Source: Chloroflexota bacterium (GTDB lineage: Bacteria; Chloroflexota; Anaerolineae; Promineifilales; Promineifilaceae). Taken from it: DNA of 42,367 nt. Position 1 is the stretch's first letter. Each line of letters opens with the position of its first letter. Shown here one piece after another: positions 7,802 through 16,380 of the stretch. The stretch spans positions 1 through 42,367 of the forward strand of contig JACTMP010000043.1 in assembly GCA_014584575.1 (NCBI GenBank), in the 5' to 3' direction. The position numbers and the translations under genes were made by a program. Below the pieces are notes generated by a model. That model saw only the letters and a list, made by a program, of their open reading frames with translations, did no database searches and was not told where the DNA came from.

Positions 7802-9097
7802 AAAACCCAACACCTTCTCAATCTGCCCCGCAAAACCAAGCAGTTCCTCATCCGCGTACCAATGGCCGGTCAACTGCAAACCGAGTGGTAAACCGGCGGC
7901 ATCTTTCCCGGCGGGCAGCGTCACCGTGGGCAAGCCGCTGTGTGTCCAGGGCAAATTCATCACCGGGTCGCCGGTGCTGTCCAGCCCGGCAGGCGCCGGG
8001 CCAACCGCGGGCGGCGAGAGCCAGCCATCCAGCCCATGGGCAAACATCAGGTCGGTAAGCTGGCTGCGCAACTGACTGCGACCGGCCAAAGCGGCGGCCA
8101 GTTGCGCATTGTTAATATCCAGACCACGTTCAATCAGGTCTCTAGTTTTTTCATGATACAGGGCGTGATGTTCCCGGTACCAATCCCGGTGGATGCGGGC
8201 AGCTTCGGCAGCCACAATCAGGTTGTGCCGGGCGTAAATCTCGTCAAAATCAGCCATCGCTGCCACTTCCAGGAGCGTAAAACCGGCGTCCCGCAGACGG
8301 GTACACACTTGTTCAAAATGCGTCAGCGCTGCCGCTGAAGCCCGGTGCAGATAAGGCCCGGCGGGGATGCCCAGAATGGGCCGGTGGGCGGGAGCAGCCA
8401 TCGTCGGGTCCCAATCGGCGCACAGCAGCGCCGCCGCCACCTGCATCCCGGCTACATCGGCCGTAAAGCCGCCGATATGATCCAGCGATCCGGCCAACGG
8501 AATGACCCCGGCTCTGGAAATGCGGTCATAGGATGGTTTGTAACCGACCACGCCGCAAAAAGCCGCCGGGCGATTGATGGAGCCGATGGTTTGGGTACCT
8601 AACGTCAGGGGGGACAATCCGGCGGCTACGGCTGCGGCCGAGCCGCTGCTGGAACCACCGGGTGTATGCGCCGGATTATGCGGATTGCGCGTGGGGCCGG
8701 GGGCAAAATAGGCAAATTCGGTGGTAACGGTTTTGCCCAAAATCAGCGCCCCGGCGCGGCGCAGGGCGGTGACGCTGGCGGCCTCGTCGCCCTGCAAAAT
8801 CTGGGTGGGCAGACGGCTGCCGGCCTGCGTCTCAAACCCTTTCACATGGAAGATGTCCTTCACGCCGATGGGTACGCCGAAGAGGGACGGCCGTTGCCCT
8901 GGATGTGGATACTTTTGCAGCAGCGCCTTTGCCTCCTGCTCCAGGCGGTGAAACCGGCTCTTTTCGGGCACAAACGCCAGCACCTCTGGCTCACGCTCAT
9001 TAAAATGGGCCATCAACTGGTCAAGATAGGCCGTCAACGACAGGTCGCCAGAGCGCAGGGCGGCAGCAAGGGTGGGGAGGGAGGTGGTGGTGGGCAT
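7799..9097 (-). CDS. Amidase signature family hydrolase
   Basis: A 432-residue amidase, normal length. The Ser-cisSer-Lys machinery is visible: Lys in FGVPIGVKDIF, the Gly/Ser-rich GGSSSGSAAAVAAG and the nucleophile region TQTIGSINRPAAFCGVVGYKPS. Substrates in the family range from aliphatic amides to Glu-tRNA(Gln). This is not GatA, since gatB/gatC are absent and the sequence fits stand-alone amidases. The start at MPTTTSLPTL is preferred; an upstream in-frame ATG (9130) would add ten residues encoded by the TTGACAATTG repeat. It follows the 2Fe-2S subunit gene in the same direction. Confidence 0.9.
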   Translation of the reverse strand: MPTTTSLPTLAAALRSGDLSLTAYLDQLMAHFNEREPEVLAFVPEKSRFHRLEQEAKALLQKYPHPGQRPSLFGVPIGVKDIFHVKGFETQAGSRLPTQILQGDEAASVTALRRAGALILGKTVTTEFAYFAPGPTRNPHNPAHTPGGSSSGSAAAVAAGLSPLTLGTQTIGSINRPAAFCGVVGYKPSYDRISRAGVIPLAGSLDHIGGFTADVAGMQVAAALLCADWDPTMAAPAHRPILGIPAGPYLHRASAAALTHFEQVCTRLRDAGFTLLEVAAMADFDEIYARHNLIVAAEAARIHRDWYREHHALYHEKTRDLIERGLDINNAQLAAALAGRSQLRSQLTDLMFAHGLDGWLSPPAVGPAPAGLDSTGDPVMNLPWTHSGLPTVTLPAGKDAAGLPLGLQLTGHWYADEELLGFAGQIEKVLGF

Positions 9098-9108
9098 AGG
9101 CTTGATGA

Positions 9109-9146
9109 ATTGACAATTGATAATTGTCAATTGTCAATTGTCAATC
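9109..9146. repeat. Inverted TTGACAATTG array
   Basis: ATTGACAATTGATAATTG faces TCAATTGTCAATTGTCAAT. The units are 7-8 bp and strongly self-complementary. It lies between two minus-strand genes and encodes the C-terminal IDN and stop of the 2Fe-2S protein. Confidence 0.75.
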
Positions 9147-9625
9147 TCCATTCGACTGGCCGCCAACAAAGCGGCATCCACAATGTGCTGGTAGCCGGTG
9201 CAGCGGCACAGGTTGCCGGACAGGGCTTCGCGGACTTCGGTTTCGGTGGGGTGGGGGTTTTCGGCCAGGAAGGGGAGCAGGGTCAGCAATATGCCGGGGG
9301 TGCAAAAGCCGCATTGCAGGCCGTGGGCTTCCCAGAATGCCTGCTGGAGAGGGTGCAGGTTGTCCATGCTCTGTGCCAGCCCTTCTACTGTCATAATCTC
9401 GTGGCCGTTGGCTTGCACGGCAAACATGAGGCAGGCGCGTACCGGTTGGCCGTCAAACAAGACCGTACATGCGCCGCATACGCCATGCTCACAGCCGACG
9501 TGTGTGCCGGTTAAGCCCAGTTCGTGCCGCAAGAAGTCAGTTAACAGCAGGCGGGGCTCTATGGTCTGGTGGTATGGCTGTCCATTGACAGTGGTGGAAA
9601 TGGCGATGAGTTTCGTCATGTGCAT
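9134..9625 (-). CDS. (2Fe-2S) subunit of xanthine dehydrogenase/CO dehydrogenase type
   Basis: A 163-residue small (CoxS/XdhC-type) subunit with two clusters. The plant-ferredoxin type cluster shows CEHGVCGACTVL and the all-helical domain shows QCGFCTPGI and NLCRCTGY. Such subunits carry electrons from a molybdenum catalytic subunit to FAD or quinone. No large molybdopterin subunit and no FAD subunit lie in the window: the neighbours are an amidase downstream and an O-antigen-ligase-like gene upstream, so it is an orphan or a leftover of a dismantled operon. The start may be at 9625 or two codons later at 9619. The stop lies in repeat DNA. Confidence 0.92.
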   Translation of the reverse strand: MHMTKLIAISTTVNGQPYHQTIEPRLLLTDFLRHELGLTGTHVGCEHGVCGACTVLFDGQPVRACLMFAVQANGHEIMTVEGLAQSMDNLHPLQQAFWEAHGLQCGFCTPGILLTLLPFLAENPHPTETEVREALSGNLCRCTGYQHIVDAALLAASRMEIDN

Positions 9626-9729
9626 ACGCTCTTTTTTGGCAAGCTCAGAATTTGGGGGGATTATAGCGAAGGTTGGCGCGAGATGCAGGTCAGGTCAATA
9701 AAGTCACCAGCCTATGGGGGCCAGGATGG

Positions 9730-11466
9730 TTAGGGATGATTATTGAGGAAAGCGGCTGTTTTTTCTGACAGGTCGAGCCGGTTGCGTTGACGCCAAAAGG
9801 ATAAATACTCTTCCATTTCGCGGCTGGCTTCAGGGATTTGGGCTAACAAGGGGTAGGCTTTTTCTGGTTGACCCTGCCATACGTAAGCATAGCCTAATAA
9901 TTTGATCACCCCCCGATGTGCCGGGTCTTGGGCATAGGCTTCCTGCAAATGGAACACGGCCGTGTCCATCTCCATATCCCACAGCGCTATCATCCCTAGC
10001 CGTTGGTGCGCAGTGCGATTGTGGCTGTCCCATTCCAACGCCCGCGCCAATTGCTGCTGTGCCGGTTCCATCAGAGTGGCGGTATAGCCGTGCCGCCATT
10101 GATTGTCCGGCCACTGTTTGAGCAAGGCATTATCCATTGTCTGTGCCCCCCAATGAGCGTACCAATTGGACAAGACGCGCCGGTGGGAGATACCCAACAA
10201 AACGGCCAGGATAAGCAGCGTCACGGCCGTGAGCCAGGCTGTTCGTTTACTGAAAAACAGCCAGGTGACTTCGGCTTTGTGGCGCGAGACAACCACCGCC
10301 ATCGCCGGCGTCAAAAAGAGCAGCGGCGTTCCCAGGCCGCCAAACAACACATCATCCACCAGGCCATGCACCAAAACGGTTATCAGGCTGGCCAGCGTTG
10401 CCCATCGCAGCCAGTATACGTCGCCACGTTGTGGATGTGGCCGCCCCAGACTGCGCCACAATGCCGACACAATCAACCACCACGCGCCTGCCCAAATGGC
10501 CAGCAAACAAATGAACCCCACAAGGCCTAATTCCAGCCAAACATCCAGATAAAAGTTGCTATAGATCAGGTAAAAGTTGGGTACAACCTGCACATATTCA
10601 GAATATAACGCCGGGAATGAGACCAGACCACTGCCCAACCAGGAATAATCTTGCACCAGCCGCCAGGCGCCGCCAGCTTCGGCCAGGCGCTCTACCAGCT
10701 TTTGCCCACCCGGCAGCGGCAGCCCTTGACTGGTACTCAGCCATGTAGCGGCTGCCCCAGCCAGCACCAGCAGTGCCACAAACAGGCTATAAATAAGGCG
10801 GCGTGGCCATGAGAACACAGCGGCAAACCTGACGCTGATCGGCCACAAAACCCAGATGCCCAGTCCGGCTGCCAACGCCAGCAAGGCGCCGACCGAGCGC
10901 GTGAGTGCCAGGCCCACCAGCGCGACAATCAGGCACACGGCCGTGCTTATTCCCAAACGAGTGCGTCTATCCCGGTGTGCATATAACAAAGTGGCGATAG
11001 TAAAGGGCAGCAGCATGGCAATATGCCCACCAATCACGTTCGGATGCGGCAACAACAGCGGCCAAAACATGCGCAAAGTGAGAAGCCGATAAAATGGTGG
11101 AAAAAACCCCCCGGCAAAAGCCAGACTACGGTGCCACAAATCGGCCGTCAGAAAAAAAAGTGATAAGCCGGCGGCAATCATGCCACAAGCAACCGCGACC
11201 CACAAAGCATATCGGCGTGGTACGGCCGTGATCACATAATAAATCACCACCGCTGCTACCAACATCCAGAACTTATTTAACGCCAGTCGCGCCGAATAAG
11301 AGGCCCAAAGGCCCACAAACAGTGTTAGAAAAAACAGCAGAACGGTGAAATCTAAAGGCGTCCGGCGTAACCGTAATTGGCCCACGCCCAAACGCACTCT
11401 ACGCAAGGTCCCAGAACGAGTAATAATCTTACTCCCTGATCTATAAACAGCATTGACAGGCTGCAA
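9730..11466 (-). CDS. O-antigen ligase (Wzy_C-like) membrane protein with TPR tail
   Basis: A 578-residue integral membrane protein with about 10-12 hydrophobic segments, the family-typical LPHPNVIGGHIAMLLPF region and a long extracytoplasmic loop before NFYLDVWLELGLVGF. The last about 130 residues (from MEPAQQQLARALEWDSHN) form about three TPR units. Family members polymerise or transfer lipid-linked glycans outside the membrane. In a monoderm-like Chloroflexota the target may be a surface polysaccharide or glycoprotein; this is inferred. It appears monocistronic, with a palindromic repeat upstream. It contains four octamers. Confidence 0.85.
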   Translation of the reverse strand: MQPVNAVYRSGSKIITRSGTLRRVRLGVGQLRLRRTPLDFTVLLFFLTLFVGLWASYSARLALNKFWMLVAAVVIYYVITAVPRRYALWVAVACGMIAAGLSLFFLTADLWHRSLAFAGGFFPPFYRLLTLRMFWPLLLPHPNVIGGHIAMLLPFTIATLLYAHRDRRTRLGISTAVCLIVALVGLALTRSVGALLALAAGLGIWVLWPISVRFAAVFSWPRRLIYSLFVALLVLAGAAATWLSTSQGLPLPGGQKLVERLAEAGGAWRLVQDYSWLGSGLVSFPALYSEYVQVVPNFYLIYSNFYLDVWLELGLVGFICLLAIWAGAWWLIVSALWRSLGRPHPQRGDVYWLRWATLASLITVLVHGLVDDVLFGGLGTPLLFLTPAMAVVVSRHKAEVTWLFFSKRTAWLTAVTLLILAVLLGISHRRVLSNWYAHWGAQTMDNALLKQWPDNQWRHGYTATLMEPAQQQLARALEWDSHNRTAHQRLGMIALWDMEMDTAVFHLQEAYAQDPAHRGVIKLLGYAYVWQGQPEKAYPLLAQIPEASREMEEYLSFWRQRNRLDLSEKTAAFLNNHP

Positions 11467-11490
11467 TAGGCAGTTAGCCTGTAATCGTTC

Positions 11491-11552
11491 AGACCTGACA
11501 GGTTTTCACCAGTTCAATTTGAGACTTTACAGGCCAAAAACCTGTCAGGTCT
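11491..11552. repeat. Palindromic AGACCTGACAGGTTTT element
   Basis: AGACCTGACAGGTTTT (11491-11506) is matched by AAAAACCTGTCAGGTCT (11536-11552), a nearly perfect 16-bp inverted repeat around a 29-bp loop. It lies between the folD 3' end and the Wzy-like gene, so it could terminate folD-side antisense reading or act as a mobile REP-like unit. Confidence 0.75.
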
Positions 11553-11609
11553 CTTGAGGGACTAAACGCTTACGTTAGCCTGCCTTTATCTGTTCACCTG
11601 TCACCTGAA

Positions 11610-12494
11610 TCACTTGCCGGTCAGGGCCATTTCCGCGGCGCGTAATGTATTTTGCATCAACATGGCAATGGTCATTGGGCCAACGCCGCCCGGCACCGGG
11701 GTAATCGCCCCGGCCACTTCTGCGGCCGATTCGTAATGCACATCACCTACCAGTCGGTACCCATTTTTGGCCGCAGGATCATCTACACGGTTGATGCCCA
11801 CATCAATTACGGCCGTGCCCGGTTTCAGCATATCCCCCGTAATCATCTCTGCCCGGCCTATGGCTGCTACCACAATATCCGCCCGCTGCAAATGTTCGCG
11901 CAAATCCCTGGTGCGGCTGTGGCAAATCGTCACCGTTGCATCCGCTTTTTGCAGCAGCATCGCCATCGGCAGCCCCACGATGTTTGACCGCCCTACAATT
12001 ACCGCTTCCGCGCCGCGCATCGTCACGCCCGCCTCTTCCAGCAGCACCATACAACCGGCCGGCGTACAGGGAATAAACAGCGGATCACGCCCCTTCATCG
12101 CCAATCGCCCAATGTTCACCGGATGAAAACCATCCACATCCTTTGTCAAGTCAATTGAGTTCAAAATGGCTTCTTCGTCAATATGTTTCGGCAGGGGGAG
12201 CTGCACCAGGATGCCATTGATCTCCGGGTTGGCGTTTAACCCCGTTACTAACGCCTGCACATCCGCCTGTGACGCATCCGCGGGTAGATGATGTCCCGAA
12301 GAACGAATACCCAGCGATTCACACATCTTCTGTTTGCTGCGCACGTAGGTGGCCGAGGCCGGGTCTTCGCCTACCAACACTGTCGCCAGCCCTGGTGTAT
12401 AACCATGTGTTGCCTTTAGAGCGGCTACCCCTTCTGCAACCCGCTCGCGCACTTTTGCCGCGATTAATTTTCCATCAATCACTTGCGCCGACAT
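11610..12494 (-). CDS. folD: Bifunctional methylenetetrahydrofolate dehydrogenase/cyclohydrolase FolD
   Basis: A 294-residue enzyme interconverting methylene-, methenyl- and formyl-tetrahydrofolate with NADP+. Signature motifs are [14 protein letters not shown] (catalytic Tyr and Lys), [31 protein letters not shown] and the closing [14 protein letters not shown]. The start at 12492-12494 (MSAQVIDGK) is chosen because AGAGGTG precedes it; an in-frame extension to 12626 would cross the terminator hairpin and is rejected. A terminator lies just upstream, so folD is probably transcribed from its own promoter in the short gap. Confidence 0.97.
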   Translation of the reverse strand: MSAQVIDGKLIAAKVRERVAEGVAALKATHGYTPGLATVLVGEDPASATYVRSKQKMCESLGIRSSGHHLPADASQADVQALVTGLNANPEINGILVQLPLPKHIDEEAILNSIDLTKDVDGFHPVNIGRLAMKGRDPLFIPCTPAGCMVLLEEAGVTMRGAEAVIVGRSNIVGLPMAMLLQKADATVTICHSRTRDLREHLQRADIVVAAIGRAEMITGDMLKPGTAVIDVGINRVDDPAAKNGYRLVGDVHYESAAEVAGAITPVPGGVGPMTIAMLMQNTLRAAEMALTGK

Positions 12495-12520
12495 GTTCAC
12501 CTCTCTTTGTCGTTTGAAAA

Positions 12521-12557
12521 CAAAAAGGCCTCCTCGTTGGGTGGGGAGACCTTTTTT
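12521..12557 (-). terminator. Rho-independent terminator
   Basis: On the minus strand GGTCTCC pairs with GGAGGCC (one G-U) across an 11-base loop, followed by TTTTTG. It ends the gene at 12584-12784. A T-run on the other side (12552-12557) lets it work in both directions. Confidence 0.8.
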
Positions 12558-12583
12558 ATTTCGTTCTTGCAGACATGGCACGA

Positions 12584-12784
12584 TTACTTCGGCAGAATTT
12601 CCGTGCCCATGAACTTGTCCAACCACACACCAATCGCACAGGCAATTGCCAGTGAGGTGAAACCGGTATACCAGATACCATATTGTTCCAGATTGGTTTC
12701 GGCAATTGTTTCAACAATAAGCCAGGTGATCCCAAAGCCCACTACCAATGAAATTGCTACAAGCGCCAGTCGCTTAACCAACAT
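12584..12784 (-). CDS. Small two-helix membrane protein
   Basis: A 66-residue protein with two hydrophobic helices ([19 protein letters not shown] and [15 protein letters not shown]) and short polar ends. A strong GGAGG site precedes the ATG and a terminator follows, so this is very likely a real gene. No family recognised. It follows the response regulator in the same direction after a 72-bp gap. Confidence 0.75.
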   Translation of the reverse strand: MLVKRLALVAISLVVGFGITWLIVETIAETNLEQYGIWYTGFTSLAIACAIGVWLDKFMGTEILPK

Positions 12785-12856
12785 AATTTTTCGCCTCCGA
12801 GTTTGTTGTGCAAGTCTTTGTGGTTTTTATCACAATAAAATAGCAGGCGCAACCGA

Positions 12857-13237
12857 TTAGCCGCTCTTACCATTTTCCAGCGCTTCCCGCACGTGGCGGG
12901 TGAGGTCTTCTGGGGAAATGGGTTTCGTCAGGTAAACAGTAGCGCCTACCCGTAACCCACGATTAATGCTGCCCAAATCTGTTTTCGCGCTGAGCATGAT
13001 GATGGGTAAGGCGGCCGTATCCACGTCGTTGCGCAGCCGTTCGCAAACGGCAAAACCATCCATACCGGGCATCATCACATCTAACAAGATGATGTCAGGG
13101 CGATTCTTACGCACTTTATCCAGGGCATCAAACCCATCTTCGGCTTCGGTGACGTTGAAACCGGCCCGAACCAGCATTAAACGCAGCAGCGTTCTTGCCA
13201 TTGGTTCGTCGTCAACTACCAGGATTGATTGGGTCAA
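12857..13237 (-). CDS. Single-domain response regulator (CheY-like)
   Basis: A 126-residue receiver with no output domain. Acidic pocket DD in VVDDEP (9-10), phospho-acceptor D53 in IILLDVMMPGMDG, switch Ser in MLSAKTD and K105 in YLTKPIS. It probably relays phosphate or controls a partner by protein contact. The start is TTG (13235-13237), supported by AAGGAG at the right spacing; no better ATG lies nearby. The next upstream gene on this strand, the metallo-hydrolase, also uses TTG, and the two may form one signalling unit. Confidence 0.93.
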   Translation of the reverse strand: MTQSILVVDDEPMARTLLRLMLVRAGFNVTEAEDGFDALDKVRKNRPDIILLDVMMPGMDGFAVCERLRNDVDTAALPIIMLSAKTDLGSINRGLRVGATVYLTKPISPEDLTRHVREALENGKSG

Positions 13238-13371
13238 AATAACTCCTTACCAGCATCAATTTAGTCCATTTGTCATAAGAGAAATAATAACGCCTATTTT
13301 AGACTATTCTGATTTTCCGGCAATTTTCGCTTGCGTGTCATCCGTTCTGGGAGGTTTTGTAGGCAGGTTGT

Positions 13372-14223
13372 TTACACCGGTAACTGGTTTTGATGAAGCG
13401 GCAAAGATATTTCCATGCCCTCTCTTGTCAAAATGGTTTTTGGGAAGACCTCGCGGGCTTTGAGCAGGATTTCATCTAATTCTGCATCGGAAAGGTCGGG
13501 GGAATAATGAAAGAGCGCCAGGCAGCCCACCCGCGCTTCAATGGCGGCCTGAGCGGCTTCAATCCAGGAGCTATGGCCATATTCACTGAATCGTTTTCGT
13601 TCTTCGAGTGAGCCAAAATGAGCATCGTGTACTAACAGGTCTGCACCCTGGGCCAGTTCCAGTAGATTCTGGTCAAAGCCGTCGTCATAGTGACTGACAT
13701 CGCTGCAATAGACAAAAATGACGCCATTGCTTTCAATGCGAAATCCCAGACAGCCACCGGGATGGTTCAGATCCGCAACAGTCACTTTGGTATCATCACC
13801 GATGATCAGGGTTTCACCGTCTTTGACTTCTTTCACAATCAGGTCGGCGGGCAGGGAGTTGTAGGAGAAGGGCAAATAGGGTTCGATGAATTGCCCGGCC
13901 ATGGTTTCTTCCAATTGTTTGCCCACTCGTTTTTTACCAACCACGACAAAGCGGTTATTGCGGCCAAATATGGGCGCAAAAAAGGGGAACCCCTGGATAT
14001 GGTCCCAGTGGGTGTGGCTGATGAGGATGCTGGCGGTGATACGGCCGTGTGAATTCTTCAGCAGTTCTTTGCCCAAATGGCGAATGCCGGAGCCGGCATC
14101 AATGATGATGAGCTGTTTGTCGGCGGTGGTGACTTCTACGCATGAGGTGTTACCGCCGTATTTAATTGTGTCTGGGCCAGGGGTGGGGATTGTGCCGCGT
14201 ACTCCCCAAAATCGGATACGCAA
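13372..14223 (-). CDS. Metallo-beta-lactamase-fold hydrolase
   Basis: A 283-residue MBL protein beginning with the characteristic RIRFWGVRGTIPTPGPDT and YGGNTSCVEV. The metal motif SHTHWDH (H70, H72, D74, H75) is intact, with later ligands in YCSDVSHYDDGF, LLVHDAHF and GHSSWIEAA. This subgroup, related to RNase Z-like and phosphodiesterase folds, is often encoded beside signalling proteins; its substrate is unknown but cyclic nucleotides or phosphodiesters are plausible. The start is TTG at 14221-14223, preceded by AGAGGTGAC, and fits the conserved N-terminus exactly. Confidence 0.88.
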   Translation of the reverse strand: MRIRFWGVRGTIPTPGPDTIKYGGNTSCVEVTTADKQLIIIDAGSGIRHLGKELLKNSHGRITASILISHTHWDHIQGFPFFAPIFGRNNRFVVVGKKRVGKQLEETMAGQFIEPYLPFSYNSLPADLIVKEVKDGETLIIGDDTKVTVADLNHPGGCLGFRIESNGVIFVYCSDVSHYDDGFDQNLLELAQGADLLVHDAHFGSLEERKRFSEYGHSSWIEAAQAAIEARVGCLALFHYSPDLSDAELDEILLKAREVFPKTILTREGMEISLPLHQNQLPV

Positions 14224-14340
14224 GTGTCACCTCTTCAGAATTTGTGCTTTTTGAAATGTTGGCTGCCAGTATAACAAACAATATGTAAAATTGATATACT
14301 TCAACAAGGTTAAGAATATTTGTAGACAGGAGGTTTTGAT

Positions 14341-15774
14341 ATGACGGCAAATCATCCGGTAATTGGTTGGGAATCAGAACAGCCTGTGCCTGAGGGGTAT
14401 CGGTTTAACCGGTATTTGCAGGTGCGTCACGGCCGTCTCCATCTAAACGATCTTGACCTTACCAGCTTCTTTGCAACCGGGTCGCCCGCGGGACAGATGT
14501 TGCCCAGTCCGTTGGAGGTCGTCTACTTACCCCTGATTCGCCAGCAAATCGGGGCCATGAATCAGATGTTTGCCGAGGTGATTCAGGAAGTGGGGTATCA
14601 CGGCCGTTTCTACTATACCTATGCCTCCAAAGCCAACGCCGCCGAAGAAGTGATTCGCACCACGCTGGGCGCGGGCGCACACCACGAAATGTCCTCCACA
14701 GTGGACGTGGACATTGCCAAAATTATGATCCGGCGTGGTCTGCTAACGCCGGATCGCCTGATTGTGTGCAATGGCTTCAAGGGCGCCGGTTCCCAATACG
14801 CAGCCAACATTTTGCAGCTACGCCAGACTCACCAGCATGTGATCCCGGTTATCGAAGACATGGGCGAACTGTCGCCGCTCATCTCCTCCGGTCACTCGTT
14901 TGAAGTGGGGTTGCGCATGAAAAGTTATGGCCATCATGCCAATGAAACGGAGATGCGGGACGCCAATTCCCGTTTTGGCCTCAGCCTGGATGACATCTGG
15001 AAGGCGGCCGATTACATTGCCGCTGCCCCCAACTTGAAGCTGGTGATGTATCACAATATGGTGGGCAGCCAGATTACCGACCCAGATGCGTTTGTCAATT
15101 GGCTAAAACCGGGTATAGAGGTCTATGCCCGGCTGCGGCAGCGCCATCACGACTTGCACATTTTTAATTTTGGCGGCGGGATGCCGGCGGCCATGACGCT
15201 GGATTTCCATTTTGATTATCATGACTTTGGGCGGCGCTTCTTACGAGCGCTGCAAGAGACGTGCCGCCGCTATAATGTGCCCACGCCGGATGTGATGGGG
15301 GAGTACGGCCGTTACACCACCTCCGAACATGGCGCGCACCTCTTCTCCGTCATCACCGCCAAAGAGAACGACTCCAAATTGCCCTGGTACATCATTGACG
15401 GCTCCATTATGAGTTCCTTCCCCGATAGTTGGGCGCTGGGTGAACATTTCATCGTGCTGCCGCTCAATCATCTGGACAAACCGTTCCAGCAGGTGCAGCT
15501 AGGCGGCATCACCTGTGACAGCGACGACGTGTACCCACCCAAATCCAGCCAGTCGCCGCTCTACCTGCCGGTAGAAACAGACGGGTTAATGCTTGGCTTT
15601 TTCAGCGTGGGCGCGTACCAGGAGATGTTGGGCGGCGTGCGCGGCAGCAAACATTGTGTGCTGCCGGAAGCGTATGAACTGGTCATAGATCGGGTGGATG
15701 ATGCCTACCGGTTCCAAATCCTGCACGGCCAAACCCCCGACGATGTGCTGCGCAATTTGGGCTACCAGATGTAA
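14341..15774 (+). CDS. Fold-III PLP-dependent decarboxylase, Y4yA-like
   Basis: A 477-residue alanine-racemase-fold enzyme resembling diaminopimelate/ornithine decarboxylases of the Y4yA family. The PLP lysine is K97 in YTYASKANAAEE, the Gly-rich phosphate loop is FNFGGGMPAA, and EYGRYTTSEHG corresponds to the EPGR region, with YGR replacing PGR. LPVETDGLMLGFFSVGAYQE is the active-site Cys/Asp-Tyr region, where the usual catalytic Cys is not evident. These proteins occur in peptide or siderophore-like pathways, but no such cluster is visible here. A strong AGGAGG precedes the ATG. It is monocistronic. Confidence 0.82.
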   Translation: MTANHPVIGWESEQPVPEGYRFNRYLQVRHGRLHLNDLDLTSFFATGSPAGQMLPSPLEVVYLPLIRQQIGAMNQMFAEVIQEVGYHGRFYYTYASKANAAEEVIRTTLGAGAHHEMSSTVDVDIAKIMIRRGLLTPDRLIVCNGFKGAGSQYAANILQLRQTHQHVIPVIEDMGELSPLISSGHSFEVGLRMKSYGHHANETEMRDANSRFGLSLDDIWKAADYIAAAPNLKLVMYHNMVGSQITDPDAFVNWLKPGIEVYARLRQRHHDLHIFNFGGGMPAAMTLDFHFDYHDFGRRFLRALQETCRRYNVPTPDVMGEYGRYTTSEHGAHLFSVITAKENDSKLPWYIIDGSIMSSFPDSWALGEHFIVLPLNHLDKPFQQVQLGGITCDSDDVYPPKSSQSPLYLPVETDGLMLGFFSVGAYQEMLGGVRGSKHCVLPEAYELVIDRVDDAYRFQILHGQTPDDVLRNLGYQM

Positions 15775-15790
15775 GGTCTGTAAAGATGAT

Positions 15791-15818
15791 TTGTTTTTGG
15801 TAAATTTGTCTTTATACT
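15791..15818 (+). promoter_or_regulatory. Putative sigma70-type promoter of brnTA
   Basis: TTGTTT and TATACT separated by 16 bp end only 6 bp before the brnT ATG. Transcription would start at or next to the ATG, giving a leaderless or near-leaderless message, in line with the lack of a ribosome site. Confidence 0.45.
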
Positions 15819-15824
15819 GAACAT

Positions 15825-16118
15825 ATGCGGTTTGAATGGGACGAGCAAAAGAGACGGAGCAATATCCTCAAACACGGTATTGACTTCCGTGATGCCTGGA
15901 AAGTATTTAACTTCCCAATGCTTGTTGCCCTGGATGCTCGCCAAGATTATGGTGAAGATCGTTGGATTGGAATTGGGATGCTGGAAACGCGCGTGGTTGT
16001 GGTTGTCTTCACTGAACGTAGCGAGAATACCATTCGCATTATTTCCATGATGAAGGCTGTGACCAATGAACGAATTAAATATGAGCAACTCCTCCGAGAC
16101 GAATTGGGAAATGATTGA
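15825..16118 (+). CDS. brnT: BrnT-type toxin
   Basis: A 97-residue RelE-fold ribonuclease toxin. The diagnostic opening FEWDEQKRRSNILKHGIDF is intact, followed by DYGEDRWIGIGML and the C-terminal RIISMMKAVTNERIKYEQ (family: RIIS.R.A...E...Y). BrnT cleaves mRNA and is neutralised by BrnA, with the complex repressing its own promoter. The gene overlaps the downstream antitoxin gene by about 50 bp. Local DNA is AT-richer than the flanks and lacks ACGGCCGT. Confidence 0.93.
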   Translation: MRFEWDEQKRRSNILKHGIDFRDAWKVFNFPMLVALDARQDYGEDRWIGIGMLETRVVVVVFTERSENTIRIISMMKAVTNERIKYEQLLRDELGND

Positions 16119-16359
16119 CGCTCTCAATGACGAAACGATTGACAGATCAGAACTTCCCCCTCTGGATGATTCATTTTTTACCAGAGCGAAATGGCGAATG
16201 CCAGTAAAACCTATCGCCGTAACGGTACATGTGGATCCAGAGCTATTGGCCTGGTTTCAATCACTAGGTAGCGAGTATGAACAACGAATGATTGCGGCAC
16301 TTCGCATCTATGCAGAGGCTCACAGAGATGCTGCCGACCAGGCGATAACTGTTGTGTAA
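16066..16359 (+). CDS. brnA: BrnA-type antitoxin
   Basis: A 97-residue partner of BrnT. It has the usual SETNWEMIDALNDETIDRSELPPLDDSFF segment and ends in a ribbon-helix-helix-like module (KPIAVTVHVDPELLAWFQSLG...ALRIYAEAH) for DNA binding. The start may be ATG 16066 or the later ATG 16081, which better matches usual BrnA N-termini. Either gives an overlap with brnT and hence coupled translation. Confidence 0.9.
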   Translation: MNELNMSNSSETNWEMIDALNDETIDRSELPPLDDSFFTRAKWRMPVKPIAVTVHVDPELLAWFQSLGSEYEQRMIAALRIYAEAHRDAADQAITVV

Positions 16360-16380
16360 CCCTTGCCCGAAAAACCTCAC

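Noticed and set aside
12495..12626. N-terminal extension of FolD
   Set aside because: It would read through the terminator hairpin; the AGAGGTG site and family start are at 12494.
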